Shown one piece after another: positions 45,677-57,671 of a DNA stretch of 64,000 bases. Position numbers and translations under genes: made by a program. Source of the DNA: Actinomadura syzygii (GTDB lineage Bacteria; Actinomycetota; Actinomycetes; Streptosporangiales; Streptosporangiaceae); contig NZ_VSFF01000011.1 of NCBI RefSeq assembly GCF_008085905.1, positions 62,001 to 126,000 on the forward strand, given 5' to 3'. The notes under the pieces were generated by a model. That model was not told where the DNA came from, ran no database searches, and was given only the letters and a program-made list of their open reading frames with translations. Numbering within the stretch: position 1 is the first letter of the stretch; each line of letters starts with the position of its first letter.

Positions 45677-46962
45677 GCCAGACGTACGTCATCAGGGGCG
45701 CGCGGATCCTCGGCGGCGAGGCCGCCGACGTCCTCGTCCGCGACGGCGCCATCGCCGAGGTGGGCGCCGGCCTGGACGGGTCGGGGGCGCAGGTCGTCGA
45801 CGCCGCCGGGCTGATCGCCCTGCCCGGCCTGGTCGACCTGCACACCCACCTGCGCGAGCCCGGCCGCGAGGACGCCGAGACCGTCGAGTCCGGGACGAAG
45901 GCCGCCGCCGTCGGCGGGTACACGGCCGTCCACGCGATGGCGAACACCGACCCCGTCGCCGACACGGCGGGCGTGGTCGAGCAGGTGTGGCGGCTCGGCC
46001 GCGAGGCCGGGTACTGCGACGTCCATCCGGTCGGGGCCGTCACCCGGAGCATCGCCGGGGAGCAGCTCGCCGAGCTCGGCGCGATGGCCGACTCCGCCGC
46101 CCGCGTCCGGGTCTTCTCCGACGACGGGCACTGCGTGTCGGACGCGGTCATCATGCGCCGGGCGCTGGAGTACGTGAAGGCGTTCGACGGCGTCGTCGCG
46201 CAGCACGCGCAGGAGCCGCGGCTCACCGAGGGCGCGCAGCTGAACGAGGGCGAGATGTCCGCCGCGCTCGGGCTGCGCGGCTGGCCCGCGGTCGCCGAGG
46301 AGGCGATCATCGCGCGGGACGTCCTGCTCGCCCAGCACGTCGGGTCGCGGCTGCACGTCTGCCACGTGTCCACGGCGGGCTCGGTGGAGATCCTCCGCTG
46401 GGCGAAGAGCAAGGGCTGCCCGGTGACCGCCGAGGTCACCCCGCACCACCTGCTGCTGGACGACACCAGGGCCGGGACCTACGACCCGATCTTCAAGGTG
46501 AACCCGCCGCTGCGCACCGCCGCCGACGTCGACGCGCTCCGCCGCGCCCTCGCCGACGGGACGATCGACTGCGTCGCCACCGACCACGCCCCCCACCCGG
46601 TGGAGGCGAAGGAGACCGAGTGGGCCGTCGCCGCGATGGGCATGGTCGGCCTGGAGACCGCGCTGCCGGTCGTCCAGGAGGCGATGGTCGAGACGGGGCT
46701 GCTCGACTGGGCCGGGGTCGCCGACCGGATGTCCGTCCAGCCGGCGCGCATCGGGCGCCTCTCCGGGCAGGGCCGCCCGCTGGAGGCCGGGTCGCCCGCC
46801 AACATCACGCTGTACGACCCGTCGCCGCGCCGCGCCGTGGACCCGTCGGCCCTGGCGTCCAAGAGCCGCAACACCCCGTTCGCGGGGCTGGAGCTGCCGG
46901 GACGGGTCGTCGCGACGTTCCTGCGAGGCAGGCCGACCGTCCTGGAAGGGAAGCTTCAATGA
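45673..46962 (+). CDS. pyrC: Dihydroorotase
   Basis: Cyclises carbamoyl-aspartate to dihydroorotate. The 429-residue class I enzyme has LPGLVDLHTHLREPGREDAET (metal His-x-His), VFSDDGHCVSD, the CHVSTAGSVE and AEVTPHHLLL histidines, NPPLRT and DCVATDHAPHP with the catalytic Asp. Amidohydrolase fold complete. GTG start is fixed by the GTGA overlap with pyrB. The stop overlaps the carA ATG. Confidence 0.97.
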   Translation: MSQTYVIRGARILGGEAADVLVRDGAIAEVGAGLDGSGAQVVDAAGLIALPGLVDLHTHLREPGREDAETVESGTKAAAVGGYTAVHAMANTDPVADTAGVVEQVWRLGREAGYCDVHPVGAVTRSIAGEQLAELGAMADSAARVRVFSDDGHCVSDAVIMRRALEYVKAFDGVVAQHAQEPRLTEGAQLNEGEMSAALGLRGWPAVAEEAIIARDVLLAQHVGSRLHVCHVSTAGSVEILRWAKSKGCPVTAEVTPHHLLLDDTRAGTYDPIFKVNPPLRTAADVDALRRALADGTIDCVATDHAPHPVEAKETEWAVAAMGMVGLETALPVVQEAMVETGLLDWAGVADRMSVQPARIGRLSGQGRPLEAGSPANITLYDPSPRRAVDPSALASKSRNTPFAGLELPGRVVATFLRGRPTVLEGKLQ

Positions 46963-48076
46963 GCCCTGCTCTGCTCGTACTGGAAGACGGCAGGGTGTTC
47001 CGCGGGACGCCGTACGGAGCCGAGGGTGAGACCTTCGGCGAGATGGTCTTCAACACCGGGATGACCGGCTACCAGGAGACGCTCACCGACCCGTCGTACG
47101 CGCGCCAGATCGTCGCGATGACGTCCCCGCACATCGGCAACACCGGCATGAACGGCGAAGACCCCGAGTCGGCCCGCATCCAGGTCGCCGGGTACGTGGT
47201 GCGCGAGCCCGCGCGGGTGGCGTCCAACTGGCGGGCCACCGGTTCGCTCGGCTCGGCGCTGCGCGACCAGGGCGTCGTGGGCATCGCGATCCCCGGCACC
47301 CGCGCGCTGACGCGGCACCTGCGCGACAAGGGCGCGATGCGCGCCGCCATCTTCAGCGGGACGGCGGCCGTCGCGCCCGGCGAGGACGCGCTGCTCGAAC
47401 GGGTGCGGCAGAGCCCCTCGATGGAGGGCGCCGACCTCGCGCGGGACGTCTCCACCGAGGAGCCGTACATCATCCGCGCGCAGGGCGAGAAGCGCTTCAC
47501 GGTCGCCGCCGTCGACCTGGGCATCAAGGCGATGACGCCGTACCGGATGTCCGAGCGGGGCTGCGAGGTGCACGTCCTGCCCGCGACGAGCACGGCCGAG
47601 GACATCCTCGCGCTCGACCCGGACGGCGTGTTCTTCTCCAACGGCCCCGGCGACCCCGCCGCCGCCGGGTACGCGGTGGACGCGCTCAAGGGCGTCCTCG
47701 ACGCCGGGACGCCGTTCTTCGGCATCTGCTTCGGCAACCAGATCTTCGGACGCGCCCTCGGCCTCGGCACGTACAAGCTGCGGTTCGGCCACCGGGGCAT
47801 CAACCAGCCCGTCCAGGACCGCGCGACCGGCAGGGTCGACGTGTCCGCGCACAACCACGGCTTCGCCGTCGACGCGCCCGCGGACGGCCCGTTCGACACG
47901 CCCTACGGCCCGGCCGAGGTCACCCACGTCAACCTGAACGACGGGTGCGTGGAGGGGCTGCGGCTCCTCGAACGCCCGGCGTTCAGCGTCCAGTACCACC
48001 CGGAGGCCGCTGCGGGCCCGCACGACGCGTCGGGCCTGTTCGACCGGTTCAGCGAGCTGATGGAGGGCCCGAGGTA

Positions 48077-48077
<1 letters not shown>
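46959..48077 (+). CDS. carA: Carbamoyl-phosphate synthase small subunit
   Basis: Glutamine amidotransferase subunit delivering ammonia to CarB. The 372-residue product has the N-terminal domain MSPALLVLEDGRVFRGTPYG ... FNTGMTGYQETLTDPSY. The class I GATase triad lies in GICFGNQIFGRAL (nucleophilic Cys) and VQYHPEAAAGPHD (His, Glu). Overlaps pyrC (ATGA) and carB (TAATG). Confidence 0.97.
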
Positions 48078-51478
<3,401 letters not shown>

Positions 51479-51555
51479 GACGAGCGGGCGGGCCGGGGGA
51501 CGGATGCTGCGTCCCCCGGCCCGCCCGGCGCAACGCGACGAGGAGAGGGTGACGG

Positions 51556-52443
51556 GTGTCCGACACGCCGGTGCAGACGTCGGCGACGGTGCTGACGGTC
51601 CGCCAGGTGCAGGACTACCACGCGATGACGCTGGTGGCCCCGGCGATCGCCGAGCGGTTCAGACCCGGCCAGTTCGTGGCGCTCGCCGTCGGCGGGGAGC
51701 ACACCTCCCGGCTGGTCCGGCGGTGCTTCGGGGTGCACGAGGTCAAGTCCGACTACGGCGGCACCGTCGAGCTCGTGTTCGCCGACACCGAGCCCGGCAC
51801 GGCCTGGCTCGCCGGCCGCCGCTCCCGCGACCAGATCGACCTCGTCGGCCCGCTCGGCCGCCCCTTCCGGCTGCCCCGCGACCCGGTGAGCTGCCTGCTC
51901 GTCGGCGGCGGGCCCGGCGGCGCGGCCGTGTTCGCGCTCGCCGACACGCTGCTGCGGCGCGGCTGCCAGGTGCACTTCGTGCTCGGCGGGGCGTCGGCGA
52001 AGCAGGTGTTCGGCTCGCGGATGGCGCAGCGCATCGGCGACTCCGCGACCGTCGCCACCGAGGACGGCTCGATGGGGGAGCGGGGCACGGTCCGCGACGT
52101 CCTGCCCCGCGTCATCGAGGAGACCGGCACGGACGTCGTCTACGGCTGCGGGCCCACCGGGCTGCTCAGGTCCGTCACCCAGGTCGCCTCCGACTTCGGC
52201 CTCCCGTCGCAGGTGTCCGTCGAGGAGTTCCTGCAGCGGACGGGCGCCTGCGGCATCGGCGTCTGCATGACGTGCATGCTTCCCCTCCACGGCGACGACG
52301 GCGTCACCCGCATGGTGCGGGCCTGCGCGGACGGGCCCGTCCTGCGCGGCGACCGCGTCCGCTGGGGCGACCTCGGGACCATCCCGTTCGACGCGCTCGG
52401 CGCTCCGCGGGTCCTGAACCTGTCCGAAGGGGGCGCGCAGTGA
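51556..52443 (+). CDS. pyrK: Dihydroorotate dehydrogenase electron-transfer subunit PyrK
   Basis: A flavin/iron-sulfur subunit that passes electrons from dihydroorotate dehydrogenase to NAD. The 295-residue product has an FAD-binding beta barrel (GQFVALAVGGEHTSRLVRRCF) and an NAD domain with LLVGGGPGGAAVFALADTLL. The 2Fe-2S cluster cysteines are in TGACGIGVCMTCMLPLHG plus a later Cys in VRACADGP. GTG start with GAGGAGAGGG. Its presence directly before pyrD marks a class 1B enzyme. Confidence 0.94.
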   Translation: MSDTPVQTSATVLTVRQVQDYHAMTLVAPAIAERFRPGQFVALAVGGEHTSRLVRRCFGVHEVKSDYGGTVELVFADTEPGTAWLAGRRSRDQIDLVGPLGRPFRLPRDPVSCLLVGGGPGGAAVFALADTLLRRGCQVHFVLGGASAKQVFGSRMAQRIGDSATVATEDGSMGERGTVRDVLPRVIEETGTDVVYGCGPTGLLRSVTQVASDFGLPSQVSVEEFLQRTGACGIGVCMTCMLPLHGDDGVTRMVRACADGPVLRGDRVRWGDLGTIPFDALGAPRVLNLSEGGAQ

Positions 52444-53420
52444 GCGACCGGGTCAGGACCACGCTCGGCGGCCTGGAGCTGTCCAACGCCGTCATGACGG
52501 CCTCCGGGTGCGGCGGGACGGGACGCGAACTCGCCCAGTTCTTCGATCTCACCCGTCTCGGGGCGTTCGTCACGACGTCCGTGATGCCCCAGGCGCGCGC
52601 GGGACGACCCACTCCGCGCGTGACCGAAACCCCCAGTGGACTTCTGACCGCAATGGGGTTGCCGGGCCCCGGTATCGAAACTTTTCTCGAACACGACCTG
52701 CCCTGGCTCATCGAGCAGGACGTCCGGACGATCGTCTCCGTCGCCGGCAACAGCGTCCAGGAGTACGGCGACCTGGCGCGCCGCCTGCGGAACGTGCCGG
52801 GGGTCGCGGCGATCGAGGTCAACATCGCCTGCCCCAACGCCGAGGACCGCGGCCGCATGTTCGCCTGGCACCCGTCCGCCGCCGCGTCGGTGGTGCGGGC
52901 CGTCCGCGACCACGCCCGGCCCGGCGTCCCGGTCTTCGCCAAGCTCGCCCCGGACGTCACCGACATCGTCACCATCGCGCTGGCCTGCGTCGACGCGGGC
53001 GCGGACGGCCTCACCCTGATCAACACCATGGAGGCCATGGCGATCGACACCGACACGCTGCGGCCGGCCCTCACCGGGGTGTCGGGCGGGCTGTCCGGGC
53101 CCGCCGTGCGGCCGCTCGCCGTCCGCTGCGTCTACCAGGTGCACGCCGCGCTGCCGAGGACGCCCATCATCGGCGTCGGCGGCATCGCCACCGGCCTGGA
53201 CGCGCTGGAGTTCGTCCTCGCCGGGGCGTCCGCGGTCGCCGTCGGCACGGCCCTGTTCCACGACCCGGGGGCCGTCCCGCGGGTCCAGCGCGAGCTGGAC
53301 GAGGCCCTCGCCGCCCGCCGCATCGACCGCCTCGCCGACGCCGTGGGCCTCGCGCACAAGCCCGCCGGGTACGTCCCGCCCCAGGTGCGCCCCCAGGAGC
53401 CCGAGAAGGAGAGAACGTGA
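52440..53420 (+). CDS. pyrD: Dihydroorotate dehydrogenase, class 1B catalytic subunit
   Basis: Oxidises dihydroorotate to orotate with FMN. The 326-residue TIM barrel opens VSDRVRTTLGGLELSNAVMTASG. It has the class 1 active-site cysteine in VNIACPNAEDRG, KLAPDVTDI, LINTMEAMAID and IIGVGGIATGLDALEFVLAGASAVAVGTA. There is no N-terminal membrane helix as in class 2 enzymes, in agreement with the adjacent pyrK. GTG overlaps the pyrK stop, and the pyrF GTG overlaps its own stop. Confidence 0.95.
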   Translation: MSDRVRTTLGGLELSNAVMTASGCGGTGRELAQFFDLTRLGAFVTTSVMPQARAGRPTPRVTETPSGLLTAMGLPGPGIETFLEHDLPWLIEQDVRTIVSVAGNSVQEYGDLARRLRNVPGVAAIEVNIACPNAEDRGRMFAWHPSAAASVVRAVRDHARPGVPVFAKLAPDVTDIVTIALACVDAGADGLTLINTMEAMAIDTDTLRPALTGVSGGLSGPAVRPLAVRCVYQVHAALPRTPIIGVGGIATGLDALEFVLAGASAVAVGTALFHDPGAVPRVQRELDEALAARRIDRLADAVGLAHKPAGYVPPQVRPQEPEKERT

Positions 53421-54106
53421 CCGCAGCTCCCATCGCCGTCGCGCTGGACGCCCCCGACCTGGAGACCGCCGCCCGCTGGGCCACCCTGGTCACGCCGCAC
53501 GTCAGCACCGTCAAGGTCGGCCTGGAGCTGTACCTGCGGTACGGGCCGGACGTCGTCGCGAGCGTCCGGGGCGCGAGCCGCGTCCAGGTCTTCCTCGACC
53601 TGAAGCTGCACGACATCCCCGCGACCGTGCGCGGCGCGGCGCGCGCCGTCGCCCGGCTGAAGCCCGACTACCTGACCGTGCACGCCGCCGGGGGCCCCGC
53701 CATGATCCGCGAGGCGGTGGAGGCCGTCCCGGCCACCAAGATCGCCGCGGTGACCGTGCTGACCTCGCTGGGCGACGCCGACCTCGCCGCGCTCGGCCTC
53801 GCGGGGCCCGCGCCGGACGCCGTCCGGCGGCTCGCCGCCCTGGCCGTCGGGGCGGGCGCGCAGGCGCTGGTCTGCTCGCCGAAGGAGGCCGCGGCCGTCC
53901 GCGCGGAGGTCGGCCCTGACATCGCGCTCATCACCCCGGGCGTGCGCCCGGCGGGGGCCGCGACGCAGGACCAGGCCCGTGTCGCCACCCCCGAGGCCGC
54001 CCTGGCCGCGGGCGCGGACCTGCTCGTCATCGGCCGTCCGATCACCGGCGCGCCGGACCCGGGAGCGGCCGCCGCCGCCATCGCCGCCAGGCTCCGGAAG
54101 GTGTAG
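53417..54106 (+). CDS. pyrF: Orotidine-5'-phosphate decarboxylase
   Basis: Decarboxylates OMP to UMP. The 229-residue TIM barrel has IAVALDAPD, VKVGLELYLRYG, the catalytic DLKLHDIPATV (Asp-Lys-x-His-Asp, about residues 58-63), LTVHAAGG, LITPGVRP and LVIGRPITGAPDP. This is the classical bacterial OMPDC, not the long mycobacterial form. Last gene of the operon; orotate phosphoribosyltransferase (pyrE), needed just before it, is not in the window. Confidence 0.96.
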   Translation: MTAAPIAVALDAPDLETAARWATLVTPHVSTVKVGLELYLRYGPDVVASVRGASRVQVFLDLKLHDIPATVRGAARAVARLKPDYLTVHAAGGPAMIREAVEAVPATKIAAVTVLTSLGDADLAALGLAGPAPDAVRRLAALAVGAGAQALVCSPKEAAAVRAEVGPDIALITPGVRPAGAATQDQARVATPEAALAAGADLLVIGRPITGAPDPGAAAAAIAARLRKV

Positions 54107-54857
54107 CCCGTCGCCGAACCCGGCGGCCCGATAAACGCAGTGGACACCCTTTTCACGGGGGCGTTCCGAGACACGTCGCAGCGCCCATTGTGGTTTTAGT
54201 CGCATGCGAATACCGAGATCGCGCGGAGATCTGACTCATCCGCATTGACTTACGCACCGAACGGTGAACTCGTTCACGCGGTGGGGCGATTCGCGCCGGG
54301 GACGCCTGCCGGCGGGACGCCGTTCGTTCCGCGTTCGTGTGATGCCCTGCGCGCGGGCGGGGGAGCTGCTGCGGCGGCGGTGGCCTCCGGGTGGGAGTCG
54401 ATCTTGGCGGGTGGCGTGTTGTCGAGGATGACAGTTGAGGGTGCGTCGCGACGTGCGGAACGGCACGGCGTGACGAGCGTCACTCGGTCGGGATCATTTG
54501 TGGGAGACCTCACAGGCCCGGCCCGGGGCGGCGCCCCGGCCCGGTCCGGCGAACCGGCGGGATCGCGGCGGAACGGCCCCCGCCGGGCGCGAAGCGTAAC
54601 GGGCGAAGGGTAGCTAGTGCCGCATATGGGGTTAGATAGGGGGGATTTTCACGATCATGCGAAAGTCCCAGCAAGGCGGGGGGATGGGCCGCCGCGACGG
54701 CCGAGATGTGTACACTCGGTATTGAGGACACTCCAGGGAGTGATTTTCATGAATTTGTGGCGGGCTAAACGGCACTTCACGTTGCCTTATGGGTGGTGAA
54801 CTCGCTAGTTTCCCAACCCGTCCGACTCCGTCGAGTGGAAACCTGAGGTGACCCGGC
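54107..54857. other. 750-base intergenic region before mIHF
   Basis: This is the longest stretch without a firm gene, with visibly lower GC. It has two perfect dyads, GTGAACTCGTTCAC (54264-54277) and GTGACGAGCGTCAC (54470-54483). A plus-strand frame at 54245-54613 is open, but its third-position GC is well below that of neighbouring genes. A 16-codon ORF lies at 54749. It probably holds the mIHF promoter region. Confidence 0.5.
54749..54799 (+). CDS. Possible 16-residue peptide upstream of mIHF
   Basis: MNLWRAKRHFTLPYGW, preceded by GGGAGTG six bases before the ATG and by TACACT (about 54711-54716). It uses codons rare in this genome (TTG, AAA, CCT, TAT). The stop lies 58 bases before the mIHF start. 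It may be a leader peptide or chance. Confidence 0.3.
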   Translation: MNLWRAKRHFTLPYGW

Positions 54858-55184
54858 GTGGCTCTTCCGCCCCTAACCCCCGAACAGCGCGCCGCAGCCT
54901 TGGAGAAGGCTGCCAAGGCTCGCAAGGAGCGGGCCGAGGTTAAGAACAAGCTCAAGCACGGGGGAACCTCGCTCGCCGAGGTTCTCAAAGAGGGACAGGC
55001 CGACGACGTCATCGGAAAGATGAAGGTGTCGGCCCTCCTTGAATCGCTGCCCGGTGTGGGCAAGGTCCGTGCGAAGCAGATCATGGAGCGTCTGGGCATC
55101 GCCGAGTCCCGCCGTGTGCGGGGCCTCGGCGCCAACCAGCGCGCATCCCTGGAGCGTGAGTTCGGCGGAAGTGCGAACCGCTGA
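54858..55184 (+). CDS. mihF: Integration host factor, actinobacterial type (mIHF/sIHF)
   Basis: A nucleoid-associated DNA-binding protein of Actinobacteria, unrelated to enterobacterial IHF. The 108-residue product has a long N-terminal helix (ALPPLTPEQRAAALEKAAKARKERAEVK). The H2TH/HhH-like DNA-binding part follows: LLESLPGVGKVRAKQIMERLGIAESRRVRGLGANQRASLERE. It is conserved end to end with Streptomyces sIHF. GTG start follows GAGGTGA. Usual neighbours gmk, rpoZ, coaBC and metK follow. Confidence 0.96.
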   Translation: MALPPLTPEQRAAALEKAAKARKERAEVKNKLKHGGTSLAEVLKEGQADDVIGKMKVSALLESLPGVGKVRAKQIMERLGIAESRRVRGLGANQRASLEREFGGSANR

Positions 55185-55278
55185 CGCGCGACTCACGGGC
55201 GGGCGCGGCGGCCAGGCCGCCGCGGCCGGCTCGGGTCGACCCGAGTCCGGCTCCATCCCGCCCGACTCCGGTGCGCCC

Positions 55279-55866
55279 ATGGCCGCGCCGGAAGGCTCCA
55301 GCGCCCAAGGCCCGCTCGCACGACGGCTGACGGTCCTGTCCGGACCGTCGGGCGTCGGCAAGAGCACGGTCGTCGCCGAGATCCGGCGTTCACACCCCCG
55401 GGTGTGGCTGTCGGTCTCGGTGACAACCCGGGCCCCCCGCCCGGGTGAGACCGAGGGTGTGCAGTACCACTTCGTCGACGACGCCGGTTTCGACCGGCTC
55501 GTCGCCGGAGGCGAACTCCTCGAATGGGCCGAGTTCGCGGGGAACCGCTACGGGACCCCGCGTCGGCCCGTCGAGGAGCGGCTCGGCCGCGGTGAACCCG
55601 TGCTCCTGGAGATCGACCTCCAGGGCGCCCGGCAGATCCGCGGCACGATGCCCGAGGCGCGGCTCGTCTTCCTCGCCCCGCCGAGCTGGGACGAGCTCGT
55701 CCGCCGCCTCACCGGGCGCGGCACCGAGCCCCCCGACGTCATCGAGCGGCGGCTGGACGCGGCCCGCGTCGAGCTCGCCGCCGAGAAGGAGTTCGACGTC
55801 ACGCTGGTCAACACGTCCGTACGGGACGTGTGCGGCGAGCTGCTAACCTTGATGGCTGTCCAATAG
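55279..55866 (+). CDS. gmk: Guanylate kinase
   Basis: Phosphorylates GMP to GDP. The 195-residue product has the P-loop VLSGPSGVGKSTVV (about 16-29), SVSVTTRAPRPGETEGVQYHF (GMP binding), LLEWAEFAGNRYGTP and LEIDLQGARQI. I chose the ATG at 55279, which gives normal length, although it lacks a clear ribosome site. The frame is open upstream to GTG codons at 55156 and 55171 that overlap the mIHF end and would add a Gly/Ser/Pro-rich extension of about 36-41 residues. Confidence 0.93.
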   Translation: MAAPEGSSAQGPLARRLTVLSGPSGVGKSTVVAEIRRSHPRVWLSVSVTTRAPRPGETEGVQYHFVDDAGFDRLVAGGELLEWAEFAGNRYGTPRRPVEERLGRGEPVLLEIDLQGARQIRGTMPEARLVFLAPPSWDELVRRLTGRGTEPPDVIERRLDAARVELAAEKEFDVTLVNTSVRDVCGELLTLMAVQ

Positions 55867-55904
55867 TCGAGATCTCTCGGCGAGACCTATCGGAAGGCCA
55901 CCGA

Positions 55905-56159
55905 GTGGCAACCAGCAGTGAGGGCATCACCAACCCGTCGGTCGACGAGCTCCTTGAGGTCGTCGACACCAAGTACGGTCTCGTGAGCATCGCGGCCAAG
56001 CGCGCCCGGCAGATCAACGCCTACTACGCCCAGCTGGGCGAGGGCCTGCTCGAGTACGTCGGCCCGCTCGTCGAGACCCAGGTCCAGGAGAAGCCGCTGT
56101 CGATCGCGCTCCGCGAGACGCGCGAGGGCCTCCTGAACGCCGAGCCCATCGAGGGCTGA
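55905..56159 (+). CDS. rpoZ: RNA polymerase omega subunit
   Basis: The small subunit aiding RNA polymerase assembly. The 84-residue product has the conserved NPSVDELLEVVDTKYGLVSIAAKRARQINAYYAQL block and ends in EKPLSIALRETREGLLNAEPIEG. GTG start follows GGAAGG. Follows gmk by 38 bases, as in other actinobacteria. Confidence 0.96.
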   Translation: MATSSEGITNPSVDELLEVVDTKYGLVSIAAKRARQINAYYAQLGEGLLEYVGPLVETQVQEKPLSIALRETREGLLNAEPIEG

Positions 56160-56230
56160 GCACGGCCTCGACGTTCCCCCCGGGCGACCCCGGCGCGTCC
56201 GCGCGCGGCGCCCGATGGAACAGTGTCGGC

Positions 56231-57451
56231 ATGACCTCCCGTAAGCCGCGCGTCGTCCTCGGCGTGAGCGCCGGCATAGCCGCGTACAAGGTGTGCGAGC
56301 TGCTCCGGCGGCTCACCGAGTCGGGGCACGACGTCACCGTCGTCCCCACCGAGGACGCGCTCCGCTTCGTCGGCGAGCCCACCTGGGCTGCCCTGTCCGG
56401 CAACCCGGTCTCGGCGCGGGTGTGGGACGGCGTCGCCGGCGTCCCGCACGTCCGGCTGGGGCAGAGCGCCGACCTCGTGTTCGTCGCCCCGGCGACCGCC
56501 GACCTGCTCGCCCGCGCGGCGCACGGGCTGGCGGACGACCTGCTCACCAACACCCTGCTCACCGCGCGGTGCCCGGTCGTGTTCGCGCCCGCGATGCACA
56601 CCGAGATGTGGGAGCACCCGGCGACCCGCGAGAACGTCGCGACGCTGCGGGCCCGCGGCGCGGTCGTGGTCGAGCCCGCGTCCGGCCGCCTCACCGGCAA
56701 GGACACCGGCCCCGGCCGGCTGCCCGACCCGGCGGAGCTGTTCGAGGTCGCCCGGCGCGTCCTCGCCCGCGGCGCCGCGCCCCGCGACCTCGCCGGACGG
56801 CACGTCGTCGTCTCGGCGGGCGGCACCCGGGAGGCGATCGACCCCGTCCGGTTCATCGGGAACCGGTCGTCCGGCCTCCAGGGGTACGCCCTGGCCCGGA
56901 CAGCGGTGGCCCGCGGCGCCCGCGTCACGCTCGTCGCCGCCAACGTCGCCCTGCCGGACCCGGCCGGGGCGGACATCGCGGCCGTCACCTCGGCGGAGGA
57001 GATGCGCGCGGCGGTGCTGGAGGCCGCGGCGGGCGCCGACGCGGTCGTGATGGCGGCGGCCGTCGCCGACTTCCGTCCCGCCGGGTACCGGGGCTCGAAG
57101 ATCAAGAAGACGGACGGCGCGGAGCCGGAGCCGATCCGGCTCGTCAAGAATCCCGACATCCTCGCCGAGCTGGGCCGCGAGCGGCGGCCCGGGCAGGTGG
57201 TCGTCGGGTTCGCGGCCGAGACCGACGACGTCCTCGCGAACGGCCGCGCCAAGCTCGCCCGCAAGGGCAGCGACCTGCTCGTCGTCAACCAGGTCGGCGA
57301 GGACCTGACCTTCGGGCGGCCCGACAACGCCGCGGTGATCCTCGGCGCGGACGGCTCCCGGACGGAGGTCCCGCGGGGCGCGAAGGAGGCGCTCGCCGAC
57401 GCCGTCTGGGACCTCGTCGCCGAACGCCTGCCCGCCCCGCCGCGCGACTGA
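56231..57451 (+). CDS. coaBC: Bifunctional phosphopantothenoylcysteine decarboxylase / synthase
   Basis: Makes 4'-phosphopantetheine for CoA: CoaB adds cysteine to phosphopantothenate with CTP and CoaC decarboxylates it using FMN. The 406-residue product has a CoaC domain (1-185) with VLGVSAGIAAYKVCELLRRL, the conserved PAMHTEMW (PxMNxxMW-like) and GRLTGKDTGPGRLPDP. The CoaB domain (about 190-400) has VVVSAGGTREAIDPVRFIGNRSSG, AAAVADFRP and KIKK. ATG start at 56231. Confidence 0.95.
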   Translation: MTSRKPRVVLGVSAGIAAYKVCELLRRLTESGHDVTVVPTEDALRFVGEPTWAALSGNPVSARVWDGVAGVPHVRLGQSADLVFVAPATADLLARAAHGLADDLLTNTLLTARCPVVFAPAMHTEMWEHPATRENVATLRARGAVVVEPASGRLTGKDTGPGRLPDPAELFEVARRVLARGAAPRDLAGRHVVVSAGGTREAIDPVRFIGNRSSGLQGYALARTAVARGARVTLVAANVALPDPAGADIAAVTSAEEMRAAVLEAAAGADAVVMAAAVADFRPAGYRGSKIKKTDGAEPEPIRLVKNPDILAELGRERRPGQVVVGFAAETDDVLANGRAKLARKGSDLLVVNQVGEDLTFGRPDNAAVILGADGSRTEVPRGAKEALADAVWDLVAERLPAPPRD

Positions 57452-57671
57452 TCGCCTGGCGGGCGGGCGCCGGGAGGGCCGCCGCGGGGTCGCCGCGGGG
57501 TCGCCGTCCGGGGGAAGAGGCCGGTCATGCCAGCGTCCGGGGATGATCCCGCTAGACTTGCGGCCCTAGCATGCGTGGGGAAGACCGGCGCGGGGGCGTC
57601 TCCGGGCCGAAACTCGAACAAGTATCCGTCCTGCGACGTCAGTCAGCAGCCGCTGCAAGGAGTGCGCGTAC
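57452..57671 (+). promoter_or_regulatory. metK promoter and ~110-base leader
   Basis: TAGACT at about 57552-57557 is a good -10 match, giving a leader of about 110 bases before metK. It has a partial stem GGAAGAC/GTCTCC but none of the conserved cores of SAM riboswitches that I know. Upstream, GCCGCGGGGTC is duplicated. Confidence 0.4.

Noticed and set aside
54274..54513. Minus-strand 79-codon frame upstream of mIHF
   Set aside because: No supporting start signal and no conserved motif; competing frames cover the same DNA.
54245..54613. Open frame of 122 codons upstream of mIHF
   Set aside because: Third-position GC is well below that of real genes here; no ribosome site; low-complexity product with no recognisable domain.
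57560..57671. SAM riboswitch ahead of metK
   Set aside because: The leader is long enough, but I could not find the conserved core sequences of any SAM riboswitch class that I know.
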